16,528 nt of DNA from assembly GCF_000159955.1 (NCBI RefSeq), contig NZ_GG695972.1, positions 293,525 to 310,052 of the forward strand, read 5' to 3'. Positions within the stretch are counted from its first letter, which is position 1. Every line of letters starts with the position of its first letter. Positions 1 through 6,205 of the stretch are shown here, piece after piece. This stretch comes from Paenibacillus sp. oral taxon 786 str. D14. GTDB lineage: Bacteria > Bacillota > Bacilli > Paenibacillales > Paenibacillaceae. Under the pieces are notes generated by a model that worked only from the letters and a program-made list of their open reading frames with translations, ran no database searches and was not told where the DNA came from. Position numbers and translations under genes: made by a program.

Positions 1-44
1 TCTGTTTTTCATCCGTTTGCTCTGAATCATCATCGGGTAAAAAG

Positions 45-59
45 CGTTAAAATTTAACG
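45..59. repeat. Short perfect palindrome upstream of the HD-GYP gene
   Basis: CGTTAAA-A-TTTAACG is a perfect 7-bp inverted repeat around one base, about 115 bp upstream of the HD-GYP start codon. It could be an operator or chance AT-rich symmetry. No convincing -35/-10 pair was found in 1-172, so the promoter may lie outside the window. Confidence 0.3.
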
Positions 60-172
60 GGGATTAAGCAAATTATTAGCCAAAATAACTTTTTTCTTTC
101 GGGAAATAAGGAACGTCGACTCCGAGACGGGAGAGACGAATGACGACACAGGTTTTTTAGGGGGCAGAACGG

Positions 173-793
173 TTGACTGTTTTTAATGAGTTCGTCGACG
201 ATTGGTACATGGACTATAGCCCGGAAGCCGTGAAGTGGTTTAACCTGCTGGTGCGCAAACATCCGGAAACCTATCACCATAGTATACGGGTTGCTATGCT
301 GGCAGAGAAAATCGCCGAGCCGCTGAAGATCACCGGAGCTGAGAAGGACATGCTGGTCCGCGGGTGCTTTATGCATGATATCGGCAAAACGATGATCCCC
401 CGCGCGATCATTGAGCAGCAGGAGCCGCTGACGGAGATACAGTGGAGGATCATTAAGCTGCATCCGGTCATCGGGGCAGAGCTGGTAGAAGCGGATCCTG
501 CGTTTGGACCGGGCATTGCGGATATCGTCCGCTGGCATCATGAGCGTTGGGACGGGGCGGGGTACCCGGATGGGCTGAAGGGGAAGCAAATCCCCTATAA
601 GGCGAGAATTTGCGCGGTGGTTGACGCCTTCGATTCGATGACATCGGACCGGCATTACCGGGAACGGAAGCTGACTATGGCTGAAGCCAAGCTGGAATTG
701 CACCAACATCGTGAGACCCAATTCGATCCGGAAGTAGTGGATGCGTTAATGGAGCTTTCCGATGAAATGCTGAATATTTACTCCATTATGTAA
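173..793 (+). CDS. HD-GYP domain protein, probable cyclic-di-GMP phosphodiesterase
   Basis: This 206-residue protein is almost entirely one HD-GYP domain, a metal-dependent phosphohydrolase that in known members degrades cyclic-di-GMP. The expected motifs appear in order: H36 (HSIRV), H68-D69 in MHDIGK, H97 (KLHPVIG), HHE at 122-124, GYP at 130-132 in DGAGYPDGL, and D151 in VVDAFDSM. All metal-ligand positions look intact. There is no receiver, PAS or membrane segment, so any input must come from elsewhere; the first ~30 residues are too short for a known sensor. The start is TTG at 173, preceded by AGGGGG (159-164) with an 8-base spacer; no better ATG lies upstream in frame. It is followed 25 bp later by a small gene in what looks like a two-gene operon. 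Domain assignment is firm; the exact substrate is family inference. Confidence 0.88.
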   Translation: MTVFNEFVDDWYMDYSPEAVKWFNLLVRKHPETYHHSIRVAMLAEKIAEPLKITGAEKDMLVRGCFMHDIGKTMIPRAIIEQQEPLTEIQWRIIKLHPVIGAELVEADPAFGPGIADIVRWHHERWDGAGYPDGLKGKQIPYKARICAVVDAFDSMTSDRHYRERKLTMAEAKLELHQHRETQFDPEVVDALMELSDEMLNIYSIM

Positions 794-818
794 TCAGCGG
801 ATATCAGGGGGAATGGAC

Positions 819-1154
819 ATGGAAAAAAGGTCCTGGAGCCGTCCCGTTACTCCGGAGGAACTGGAGGAAGCCAACCGGATAGGGAGGACTTTGCTCTACC
901 TGCGCGTGACCTTAATTCCCGATTGCACACAGAAGCTGGAGCGATTCCGGCTGATTGACATGAAGTTAAGCGCCTATGAGCAGGTGCTGGACCGGACGCC
1001 GAATCTCTCAGATCCGGCGGAACCTTTAGAATCCATCGAATCGGTGACCTGGCTGATCGCCTTTGCAGGGGAAGCCAAGCATCTGCAACGATGGGTCGAA
1101 CTGATGCTGGATGTGGATCAGGTGGAGGTTACTGAGGTTGCGATGGATTTCTAG
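819..1154 (+). CDS. Hypothetical 111-residue protein downstream of HD-GYP
   Basis: I do not recognise this small soluble protein. It starts MEKRSWSRPVTPEELEEA, has no signal peptide, membrane segment or cysteine pair motif, and looks acidic and helical. An in-frame ATG exists at 813, but the AGGGGG ribosome binding site (806-811) is only 1 base from it and 7 bases from the ATG at 819, so 819 is the better start. The gene follows the HD-GYP gene closely on the same strand and ends in a hairpin, so the two are probably co-transcribed. Co-transcription suggests a role near the HD-GYP protein (partner or regulator), but nothing in the sequence proves it. Confidence 0.72.
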   Translation: MEKRSWSRPVTPEELEEANRIGRTLLYLRVTLIPDCTQKLERFRLIDMKLSAYEQVLDRTPNLSDPAEPLESIESVTWLIAFAGEAKHLQRWVELMLDVDQVEVTEVAMDF

Positions 1155-1197
1155 CAGCAGGAGGAAGTCTGATTCAGACTCCTCCTGCTGCTGTTTT
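1153..1197 (+). terminator. Intrinsic terminator ending the HD-GYP operon, overlapping the thiZ 3' end
   Basis: A long stem pairs AGCAGCAGGAGG...AGTCT with AGACTCCTCCTGCTGCT (right arm 1176-1192), with one bulged A, followed by a short TTTT run. The left arm begins inside the TAG stop of the upstream gene. The right arm is also the coding sequence for the last residues of the convergent gene thiZ, whose stop is at 1174-1176. On the - strand there is no U tract beyond the hairpin, so it works best for + transcripts. Confidence 0.75.
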
Positions 1198-1989
1198 GCG
1201 TTGTTCCGCCGCCATCATGGCCGCAATCTCCCGTTTTAATCGCATAAAATCGGGATCCTCCGTCATTTCTTCGCGCCGCGGCCGGGGAAACGGCACCTGA
1301 ATGGTATGCAGCACACGGGCTGGCCGGTTTGAAAATAAAACAATCGTGTCCGAGAGCATCAGTGCCTCCTCGATGCTGTGCGTAATCATCAGGACGGAGC
1401 GCTTATTCTCTTCCCAAATGTCCAGCAGCCAGCGCTGCATTTCGCTGCGCGTTAAGGCGTCCAGCGCACTAAACGGCTCGTCCAGGCACATCACTTCCTG
1501 GGGGGCGAGCAGGCCCCGCAGGAACGAAGCTCGCTGCTGCATGCCGCCGGATAACATATGGGGATAAGCCCGTTCAAACCCGCTTAACCCGGCTTTTTGG
1601 AGCCAGTGCTGGATGTCCGCACGGGAGCTCCGGCTTCCGGCCTCGGCGATTTCCTGCGCCAGCACGACGTTCTCCTCGATCGTCCGCCAAGGGAATAACG
1701 CCGGCTGCTGCGGCACGTAACTGATATGTCCGCGCTGGCCGGTGACTGGGCGTCCCTGAAGGAGCACTTCGCCTTGATCCGGCGCAGTCAGGCCGCCGAT
1801 GACGTGAAACAGCGTGCTTTTGCCGCAGCCGGATGGGCCGATGATCGACACGAATTCGCCGGCCGGCACCCGCAGCGAAATGTCTTGAAGGACCGGGACC
1901 TCCCGGCGTCGGTCGCGGAACGTTTTATGGATCTGCCGGACCTCCAGCGCGGGGATGGCGTTATCTCTATGCGTTGATGCTTCGCTCAT
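1174..1989 (-). CDS. thiZ: ABC transporter ATP-binding protein, thiamine precursor uptake
   Basis: The 271-residue protein is a complete ABC ATPase of the nitrate/sulfonate/taurine/pyrimidine importer class. Visible motifs are Walker A GPSGCGKST (51-59), Q-loop VPQQ (92-95), signature LSGGMQQ (146-152), Walker B VMCLDEP (166-172) and the switch histidine in THS (H204). It should energise the permease encoded just upstream; the gap to that gene is 29 bp. The start ATG at 1989 has AAAGGAAGG 7 bases upstream on the - strand. By motif alone it could equally be SsuB- or TauB-like. Its place in an operon headed by a TPP riboswitch and a THI5/NMT1-type binding protein makes ThiZ the best call. Its 3' end overlaps the convergent terminator at 1153-1197. 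Confidence 0.9.
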   Translation of the reverse strand: MSEASTHRDNAIPALEVRQIHKTFRDRRREVPVLQDISLRVPAGEFVSIIGPSGCGKSTLFHVIGGLTAPDQGEVLLQGRPVTGQRGHISYVPQQPALFPWRTIEENVVLAQEIAEAGSRSSRADIQHWLQKAGLSGFERAYPHMLSGGMQQRASFLRGLLAPQEVMCLDEPFSALDALTRSEMQRWLLDIWEENKRSVLMITHSIEEALMLSDTIVLFSNRPARVLHTIQVPFPRPRREEMTEDPDFMRLKREIAAMMAAEQRKTAAGGV

Positions 1990-2018
1990 GAACCAAGCCT
2001 TCCTTTCCGTAAGCTGCC

Positions 2019-2789
2019 CTATCTCCGGTCGTTCGCCGGTTTATAGCGGACAAGCCATTTTTCCAACAAAGCGACGCAGGCGAACATCGCGAGGCTGATC
2101 GCCACGATGATGGCGATGGCGACAAAGATCTTATCCGTGCGGAACGACGCCTTCTGCAGCATCATATAGTAGCCGATGCCCTTGTCCGCGCCGATCCACT
2201 CGGCAATGACCGCCCCCATGACGCTGTACGTTGCGGCGATTTTCACCCCGGACATGATCGAAGGGATCGCGTAGGGCACCTCCAGCTTGCGGAAAATATC
2301 CGCCTTGGACGCACCGATCATTCGCATATAATCGAGCATCGCCCGATCCGTGCGGCTCAGTCCGTCCATGGCCGCCACGGTGACAGGGAAGAAGCAGACG
2401 AGCGTAATGACGATAATCTTCGGCAGGATGCCAAATCCAAACCAGATCATCAGCAGCGGCGCCAGCGCAATGGTTGGCACGTTTTGACTTAGGATGATCA
2501 GCGGATATAGCGACGCCTTCAGAAACGGGACATAATGCAGGACAAACGCCGTCAGCAAGCCTACGAGCGTCCCGATGGCAAAGCCGATAAACATCAGCCG
2601 CAGCGTCGCCGCCGTGTGTTCCCCTAAGCTGGCCGCACCGGCAGCCGCTTCACGACCGATATCCACCGGGCTGGGGAGAATCCACTTCTCGATGTGGAAC
2701 CAGGCGGTAGCGCCCTGCCAGATCAGCAAAAACAAGATGACCGCCACGAGGGGCGGCCAGATGTTGTGCCAAAGGCTGCGGAGATTCAT
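2019..2789 (-). CDS. thiX: ABC transporter permease, thiamine precursor uptake
   Basis: This 256-residue integral membrane protein belongs to the BPD_transp_1 family (SsuC/TauC/ThiX type). It has an N-terminal membrane segment (about residues 10-30) and several more hydrophobic segments. The cytoplasmic EAA-like loop that docks the ATPase reads about LDYMRMIGASKADIFRKLEV, followed by PYAIPSIMSGVK. It should form the translocation pore together with ThiZ. Its ATG overlaps the stop of the upstream thiamine-binding protein gene in an ATGA arrangement (2786-2789), suggesting translational coupling. The family also carries sulfonates and nitrate; assignment to thiamine precursors rests on operon context. 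Confidence 0.9.
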   Translation of the reverse strand: MNLRSLWHNIWPPLVAVILFLLIWQGATAWFHIEKWILPSPVDIGREAAAGAASLGEHTAATLRLMFIGFAIGTLVGLLTAFVLHYVPFLKASLYPLIILSQNVPTIALAPLLMIWFGFGILPKIIVITLVCFFPVTVAAMDGLSRTDRAMLDYMRMIGASKADIFRKLEVPYAIPSIMSGVKIAATYSVMGAVIAEWIGADKGIGYYMMLQKASFRTDKIFVAIAIIVAISLAMFACVALLEKWLVRYKPANDRR

Positions 2790-3079
2790 GGCCGATATTT
2801 TTCAATCAGCTTATCCATGCTGACGCCTTTGGGATTGTACGAAATTTTAATTTGCGAAATGATGCCCGTACTGCCGAACTCAATGACGGCTTCGTTCATT
2901 TTCTTCACGATGGCCAGCAGCTCGTCGAGATCCCCCTCCATGGTCGTCTCCAGGGGGTTCACCTGATATTTGACCCCGGATGCTTGAATCACTTCAATGG
3001 CCCGGTCTACATAGGGAATGACGTCTTCGCCGTTGGGTGTCTTCGGAATGATCTGAATGCTTAATAACGCGTTTGGCAT
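2786..3079 (-). CDS. MTH1187/YkoF-type thiamine-binding protein
   Basis: This 97-residue protein matches the small MTH1187 (DUF77, YkoF-like ferredoxin-fold) family: it begins MPNALLSIQIIPKTPNGEDV, carries YVDRAIEVIQASGVKY, and has the family's NPLETTMEGDLDELL stretch. A characterised relative from Thermotoga binds thiamine and sits beside a similar transporter operon. It has no signal peptide, so it should be cytoplasmic, perhaps buffering the imported ligand. An ATG four codons earlier (3091) is possible, but its ribosome binding site would abut it. AAAGGATGA lies about 8 bases before the ATG at 3079, and family members start near there, so I choose 3079. It overlaps thiX by 4 bp. Confidence 0.82.
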   Translation of the reverse strand: MPNALLSIQIIPKTPNGEDVIPYVDRAIEVIQASGVKYQVNPLETTMEGDLDELLAIVKKMNEAVIEFGSTGIISQIKISYNPKGVSMDKLIEKYRP

Positions 3080-3136
3080 GGGTGGGTTCATCCTTTCGAA
3101 TAGGGATTTGGCATTATTGGGTTAAAGTATAGTAAA

Positions 3137-4204
3137 TTATTCGCTTGGCAAAAACTCGTTGGTAAAAGCGGCATCTACGTCAAGCGGTTTTTCCAGCAGC
3201 TTGCGCTCAAACATCCAATCGGAGTAGTTCTGCCATACTTCTTTCTTCTGCTCGCCCCAGCGCGGAGCATCGTCCTTGTATTTCGGGCTCAGCCATTTTT
3301 GACTGGCCACCACCAGGTCCTTGTCGAGCTCCGGTACGGCTTTCAACAGGATCTGCGCCGCTTCTTCCGGATGGTCGATCGCATAATTGTAACCTTTAGA
3401 CACGGCCCGCATAAAAGCCTTTACCAGCTCGGGGTTGTCCTTGATCGTCTTCTCGTTTGTCACGAGTACCGGGGTGTAGTAGTCCAGCTTCTCGGAGAAA
3501 TCCTTGACATACAGCATGTCGATCGGCTCGCCCCGCAGCTCGGCCTCAATGCCTGTCCAGGCGTAGAAAATCCAGGCAAAATCAATATCCCGCTTCACCG
3601 CCGTAAAATAATCGGCATCCCCGATATTAACGAATTTCACCTTGTTGACATCAGCGCCTTGCAGGTCCATAATCGATTGGATCACCGCTTGTTCCACCGG
3701 AGAGCCCCAGCCGCCGTAGGCTTTGCCTTCGAAGTCTTTAGGCGATTTAATATTCTTGTCTACGGGGGCAGCGAAGCCGGACGTATTGTGCTGAATGATC
3801 GCGGCAATCGAGACGAGCGGGACGCCTTGGATCCGGCTTTGCGTTACGTTCTCCTGCACGCTGACGCCAAACGGCACCTCTCCGGAGGCAACCATCGCCT
3901 CAGCACCGCCGGAACCGGGCAAGAGGATGTCCACATTCAGCCCTTCCTCGGCGAAATAGCCTTGATCCTTGGCGACGTAAAGCCCGGTGTGGTTCGTATT
4001 CGGGCTCCAGTCGAGCACGACTTTAACATCTTGCAGCTCTGTGTTAGAACCTTGATTTGGTGCGGCGGCTTCGGTATTTTGCCCGCTTGGGTTTCCGGCT
4101 TTCGCCTTCCCGGCGCTGTTCCCATTCGCTCCGCCGCAGGCGGACAATATCAGCAGCAAGCAACCGAGAAACATGGCCAGTGCGGTACGTACTTGAACTT
4201 TCAC
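3137..4204 (-). CDS. thiY: Thiamine-precursor binding lipoprotein (NMT1/THI5-like)
   Basis: The 355-residue protein is the extracellular solute-binding component of the transporter. It starts with a lipoprotein signal (hydrophobic core then lipobox ILSAC, lipidated Cys23), followed by a Gly/Asn/Ala-rich linker to about residue 55. The NMT1/THI5 signature DWSPNTNHTGLYVAKDQGYF opens the ligand-binding domain. Bacillus ThiY relatives bind N-formyl aminopyrimidine (FAMP), a salvageable thiamine breakdown product, so FAMP or HMP is the likely ligand. The start is GTG (4202-4204), with AAGGAGAG 8 bases upstream on the - strand. It is the first gene after the TPP riboswitch, hence repressed when thiamine pyrophosphate is plentiful. 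The ligand is inferred; the fold and role are firm. Confidence 0.92.
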   Translation of the reverse strand: MKVQVRTALAMFLGCLLLILSACGGANGNSAGKAKAGNPSGQNTEAAAPNQGSNTELQDVKVVLDWSPNTNHTGLYVAKDQGYFAEEGLNVDILLPGSGGAEAMVASGEVPFGVSVQENVTQSRIQGVPLVSIAAIIQHNTSGFAAPVDKNIKSPKDFEGKAYGGWGSPVEQAVIQSIMDLQGADVNKVKFVNIGDADYFTAVKRDIDFAWIFYAWTGIEAELRGEPIDMLYVKDFSEKLDYYTPVLVTNEKTIKDNPELVKAFMRAVSKGYNYAIDHPEEAAQILLKAVPELDKDLVVASQKWLSPKYKDDAPRWGEQKKEVWQNYSDWMFERKLLEKPLDVDAAFTNEFLPSE

Positions 4205-4301
4205 GACTTCTACTCTCCTTCGTTGGTGTAGATTTCCGCAGCTTGTTCTTGGTATAACCCTGGATGTGCGTCCTTAAGCGTAACTTCCAACTTCCGGATA
4301 C

Positions 4302-4326
4302 AAAAAAACGTCCCGGATCCGGGACG
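4302..4326 (-). terminator. Riboswitch-controlled intrinsic terminator before thiY
   Basis: On the - strand CGTCCCGGA-TCCGGGACG (4309-4326) is a perfect 18-bp palindrome followed by seven Ts (4302-4308). It lies between the TPP aptamer and thiY, in the position of a riboswitch expression platform. TPP binding would favour this terminator. About 97 nt of leader separate it from thiY. Confidence 0.9.
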
Positions 4327-4369
4327 CAATAGGCAATGGAAATGACATGTAAAATAAGTTCATCACCAT

Positions 4370-4466
4370 GGTATGGCTCCCTACGCTGGCATTATCCAGA
4401 TCAGGTTGAAGGGTCAGTATCTTGGAGGGATACACTCTCAGCCGGCCAATTCCAGCACCCCTGAAC
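4370..4466 (-). promoter_or_regulatory. TPP (Thi-box) riboswitch aptamer
   Basis: Read on the - strand, the conserved TPP aptamer elements occur in order: GGGGTGCTGG, GCTGAGAG (complement of 4435-4442), ACCCTT, AACCTGATCTGGATAATGCC, then AGCGTAGGGA. These are the class-defining J2/3 and pyrophosphate-helix sequences. The element should bind thiamine pyrophosphate in the nascent mRNA and drive termination at 4302-4326. The outer P1 helix is not obvious by eye, so the exact ends are approximate. Confidence 0.95.
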
Positions 4467-4491
4467 AATATGACTGCAGATTACATCTGTC

Positions 4492-4521
4492 ATTATAGTT
4501 TTCGCCAACTGGATTTGTCCA
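4492..4521 (-). promoter_or_regulatory. SigA-type promoter of the thi operon
   Basis: On the - strand TGGACA (complement of 4516-4521) and TATAAT (complement of 4492-4497) are separated by 18 bp. This matches the vegetative consensus in 11 of 12 positions and places the transcript start about 20 nt before the TPP aptamer. Confidence 0.8.
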
Positions 4522-4555
4522 GTCTTTCCGGACCAGCTTGCAAAAACCAGGGGAT

Positions 4556-4584
4556 TTGCTTTTTATCTGGCAAAAGGATATAAT
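4556..4584 (+). promoter_or_regulatory. Probable csp promoter
   Basis: TTGCTT (4556-4561) and a perfect TATAAT (4579-4584) are spaced by 17 bp. It diverges from the thi operon promoter. Transcription would begin near 4591, giving a leader of about 187 nt before the cold-shock gene, as is typical for csp mRNAs. Confidence 0.68.
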
Positions 4585-4617
4585 GAGTTCAAATCATGGT
4601 TTTGAAAGAGGATATCA

Positions 4618-4681
4618 TTCACGCATTGAAAAGGGTGTCACTTTATAAAACTGGAACTTTTTTCAATGTGTGAATTTTTTT
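4618..4681 (+). promoter_or_regulatory. Terminator-like hairpin within the csp leader
   Basis: A 15-bp stem pairs TTCACGCATTGAAAA (4618-4632) with TTTTCAATGTGTGAA (4660-4674), with one G-U pair. Its 27-nt loop is followed directly by seven Ts (4675-4681). It lies only ~30 nt downstream of the predicted transcript start, so it could act as an attenuator or as a temperature-dependent fold. A second hairpin, TCAATAAGG with CCTTTATTGA, follows at about 4699-4722 without a U tract. Confidence 0.6.
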
Positions 4682-4777
4682 ATACAAGTGGTGCATGTTC
4701 AATAAGGGTCAGCCTTTATTGAGCGACTTCTGTTAAAAAAATGAATCATGTTAATCTTGAAACAGGAGGTATTCCCC

Positions 4778-4978
4778 ATGGAAACCGGAACAGTGAAATG
4801 GTTTAACGCTGAGAAAGGTTTTGGCTTCATCGAAGTGGAAGGCGGAAATGACGTATTCGTTCATTTCAGCGCAATCACCGGCGAAGGCTTCAAAACCCTC
4901 GACGAAGGCCAACGCGTACAATTCAACGTGGTTCAAGGCAACCGCGGCCCGCAAGCCGAGAACGTTGTAAAACTGTAA
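4778..4978 (+). CDS. Cold-shock protein, CspA/CspB family
   Basis: The 66-residue protein is a complete single cold-shock domain. It opens [20 protein letters not shown], containing the RNP1-type KGFGFI, and continues with RNP2-type VFVHFSAI; it ends QAENVVKL as usual for the family. It binds single-stranded RNA and DNA and acts as an RNA chaperone. The ATG at 4778 has an excellent AGGAGGT (4764-4770) 7 bases upstream; an in-frame ATG at 4748 would add a non-family extension and is rejected. It has its own promoter, long leader and terminator, so it is monocistronic. Several csp paralogues usually exist per genome, so I give no symbol. Confidence 0.97.
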   Translation: METGTVKWFNAEKGFGFIEVEGGNDVFVHFSAITGEGFKTLDEGQRVQFNVVQGNRGPQAENVVKL

Positions 4979-4989
4979 GTTAGTTAGGA

Positions 4990-5027
4990 ACTGCTCTTAA
5001 TGCGTGCTCGCATTAAGGGCAGTTTTT
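4990..5027 (+). terminator. Intrinsic terminator of csp
   Basis: ACTGCTCTTAATGCG pairs with CGCATTAAGGGCAGT over 15 bp (one G-U pair) around a TGCT loop, followed by TTTTT then CTT. It begins 12 bp after the csp stop. Confidence 0.93.
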
Positions 5028-5150
5028 CTTCGCGAAGATCATTCATGAGGTTAATTTTTCAGAAGTCCGCTTCTGATGGTACATATAAAGTTGCAACAAT
5101 TACATCGATTCACCTGGTTGGAACGTTCACCTTGAAGAGGAGGGGAATTT

Positions 5151-5372
5151 ATGAACTACCGTAAAAAGACGTTAGAGGAAATTCCTGAGGAAAATACGCC
5201 GGTATGGACCTGCACTAGCGATGACTGCAACGGGTGGATGCGGGACAATTTCACCTTTGAATATAGCCCCGTATGTCCGCTCTGCTCGTCCGAGATGGTC
5301 ATGGGGATGCGCATGCTCCCTCAACTGAGCAATCCAAGCTCCGATCAAAGATCGTCGTCCAAGAAGGCATAG
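5151..5372 (+). CDS. ydjO: Cold-inducible protein YdjO family
   Basis: The 73-residue protein resembles Bacillus subtilis YdjO, described as cold-inducible and of unknown function. Two cysteine pairs, CTSDDC (C21, C26) and CPLC (C42, C45), look like a zinc ribbon; WTCTSDDCNGWMRDNF and SPVCPLCSSEM are the conserved parts. The last ~18 residues are Ser/Lys-rich and probably disordered. The ATG at 5151 follows GAGGAGGGG by about 5 bases. It lies directly downstream of the csp terminator on the same strand, consistent with a cold-response pair. Only a -10-like TATAAA (5084-5089) was seen upstream. Confidence 0.88.
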   Translation: MNYRKKTLEEIPEENTPVWTCTSDDCNGWMRDNFTFEYSPVCPLCSSEMVMGMRMLPQLSNPSSDQRSSSKKA

Positions 5373-5408
5373 GCGAAAGCTGCTGCCGGAATCGGAGAGC
5401 GCGGTGAG

Positions 5409-5451
5409 CAACAACAGCCGTATTCGCTTCATGCGAGTACGGCTGTTGTTG
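5409..5451 (+). terminator. Terminator-like hairpin after ydjO
   Basis: CAACAACAGCCGTATTCGC pairs with GCGAGTACGGCTGTTGTTG over 19 bp (one G-U pair) with a TTCAT loop. The U tract is poor (TATTCATC), so it may terminate weakly or mainly protect the mRNA end. No U tract exists on the - strand. Confidence 0.7.
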
Positions 5452-5479
5452 TATTCATCCGGGTGATAGATTGGAAAGT

Positions 5480-5515
5480 GATGCAAAAATAAAATCTCCA
5501 TAAAAGGATTGCATC
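5480..5515. repeat. Small inverted repeat downstream of ccdC
   Basis: GATGCAA and TTGCATC (7 bp, perfect) flank a 22-nt AT-rich spacer, 48 bp beyond the ccdC stop. It may shape the 3' end of the ccdC transcript, but there is no following U tract on either strand. Confidence 0.3.
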
Positions 5516-5562
5516 TATATAGAAAATTTAATATGTTTGAGGTGCTGCAACGGTTTCGTGAA

Positions 5563-6054
5563 TCATGAGGAGGCGGTATTCCCGGTCATTGCCCGGTATT
5601 GCTTGAGCATATACAGCCGCCAGCGAATAATCATGCCGTAAGCGAGCAGGAAGAACAGCGCCGCGGTTTGCATGACGGAGACGTATTGTTCTACGGCCTC
5701 ATGCAGCAAGAGACGGACGACAAGCAGTCCAATCAGGATAAAGATAAAGCTGCGGGAACGTTCCGCGTAAATTTCGCCGCCGATGTTCTCGAACTTGGTT
5801 GTCCGAATCAACGGATAGGAGAACAGGAGCCAACCGAAAGCGAAGGCGATTACGCCCCACAGGAGAGGAATGTGCGTTTCCGGCACAACAAACATGAAGA
5901 GGCCGGTTGTCATTCCTAGCGGGGGAATGATGATTTTCTTCACCGTGACAGGCCGACGACTGGCTTTCAGACGGATAAACAGAACAGCGACGGCCATGGC
6001 CATCGCACCAACGGTAAAGGCGGCTTGCATATAAGAGGGATTCATTAGGTTCAT
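5563..6054 (-). CDS. ccdC: CcdC family membrane protein
   Basis: The 163-residue protein matches the CcdC (DUF1453) family in length and in its conserved stretches: VKKIIIPPLGMTTGLFMF, PLLWGVIAFAFGWLLFSYPL, FIFILIGLLVVRL, and a final membrane segment before MLKQYRAM. About five membrane segments are visible. B. subtilis CcdC is encoded with CcdA but is not strictly needed for cytochrome c maturation, so its function is unsettled. No ccdA lies nearby. The ATG at 6054 has AAAGGGA about 8 bases upstream on the - strand; a second in-frame ATG three codons on (6045) is less well placed. It is divergent from the Rrf2-lactonase gene and shares a 151-bp intergenic region with it. Confidence 0.87.
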   Translation of the reverse strand: MNLMNPSYMQAAFTVGAMAMAVAVLFIRLKASRRPVTVKKIIIPPLGMTTGLFMFVVPETHIPLLWGVIAFAFGWLLFSYPLIRTTKFENIGGEIYAERSRSFIFILIGLLVVRLLLHEAVEQYVSVMQTAALFFLLAYGMIIRWRLYMLKQYRAMTGNTASS

Positions 6055-6074
6055 AGAGGTTCCCTTTCTGTAAG

Positions 6075-6140
6075 TATATAGTATGTATATATTGAGTATT
6101 TAGCGAAATGGAATAAAGTGACTAGCGAATAGCGATTCGC
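6075..6140. promoter_or_regulatory. Operator-like inverted repeats between ccdC and the Rrf2 fusion gene
   Basis: Two symmetric elements lie in the divergent intergenic region: TATATA-gtatg-TATATA (6075-6091) and GCGAAT-agcg-ATTCGC (6125-6140). The motif TAGCGAA also occurs at 6101-6107 and 6123-6129, and again in the fusion gene at its second to fourth codons. Rrf2 proteins commonly bind palindromes at their own promoter, so the GCGAAT repeat is the best candidate operator. Clear -35 elements were not found. Confidence 0.45.
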
Positions 6141-6205
6141 GAGAACATTATAACATACTCGTCTGCACTTGTTTCAAACTTGGTAAGGGAAGGGGAAGAA
6201 GGAAG

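Noticed and set aside
47..721. 224-codon open frame on the - strand opposite the HD-GYP gene
   Set aside because: It is a shadow of a gene whose catalytic motifs are all intact on the + strand.
3299..4231. 310-codon open frame on the + strand opposite thiY
   Set aside because: It lies antisense to a gene with clear family motifs and lipoprotein signal, has no recognisable domain, and no fitting ribosome binding site.
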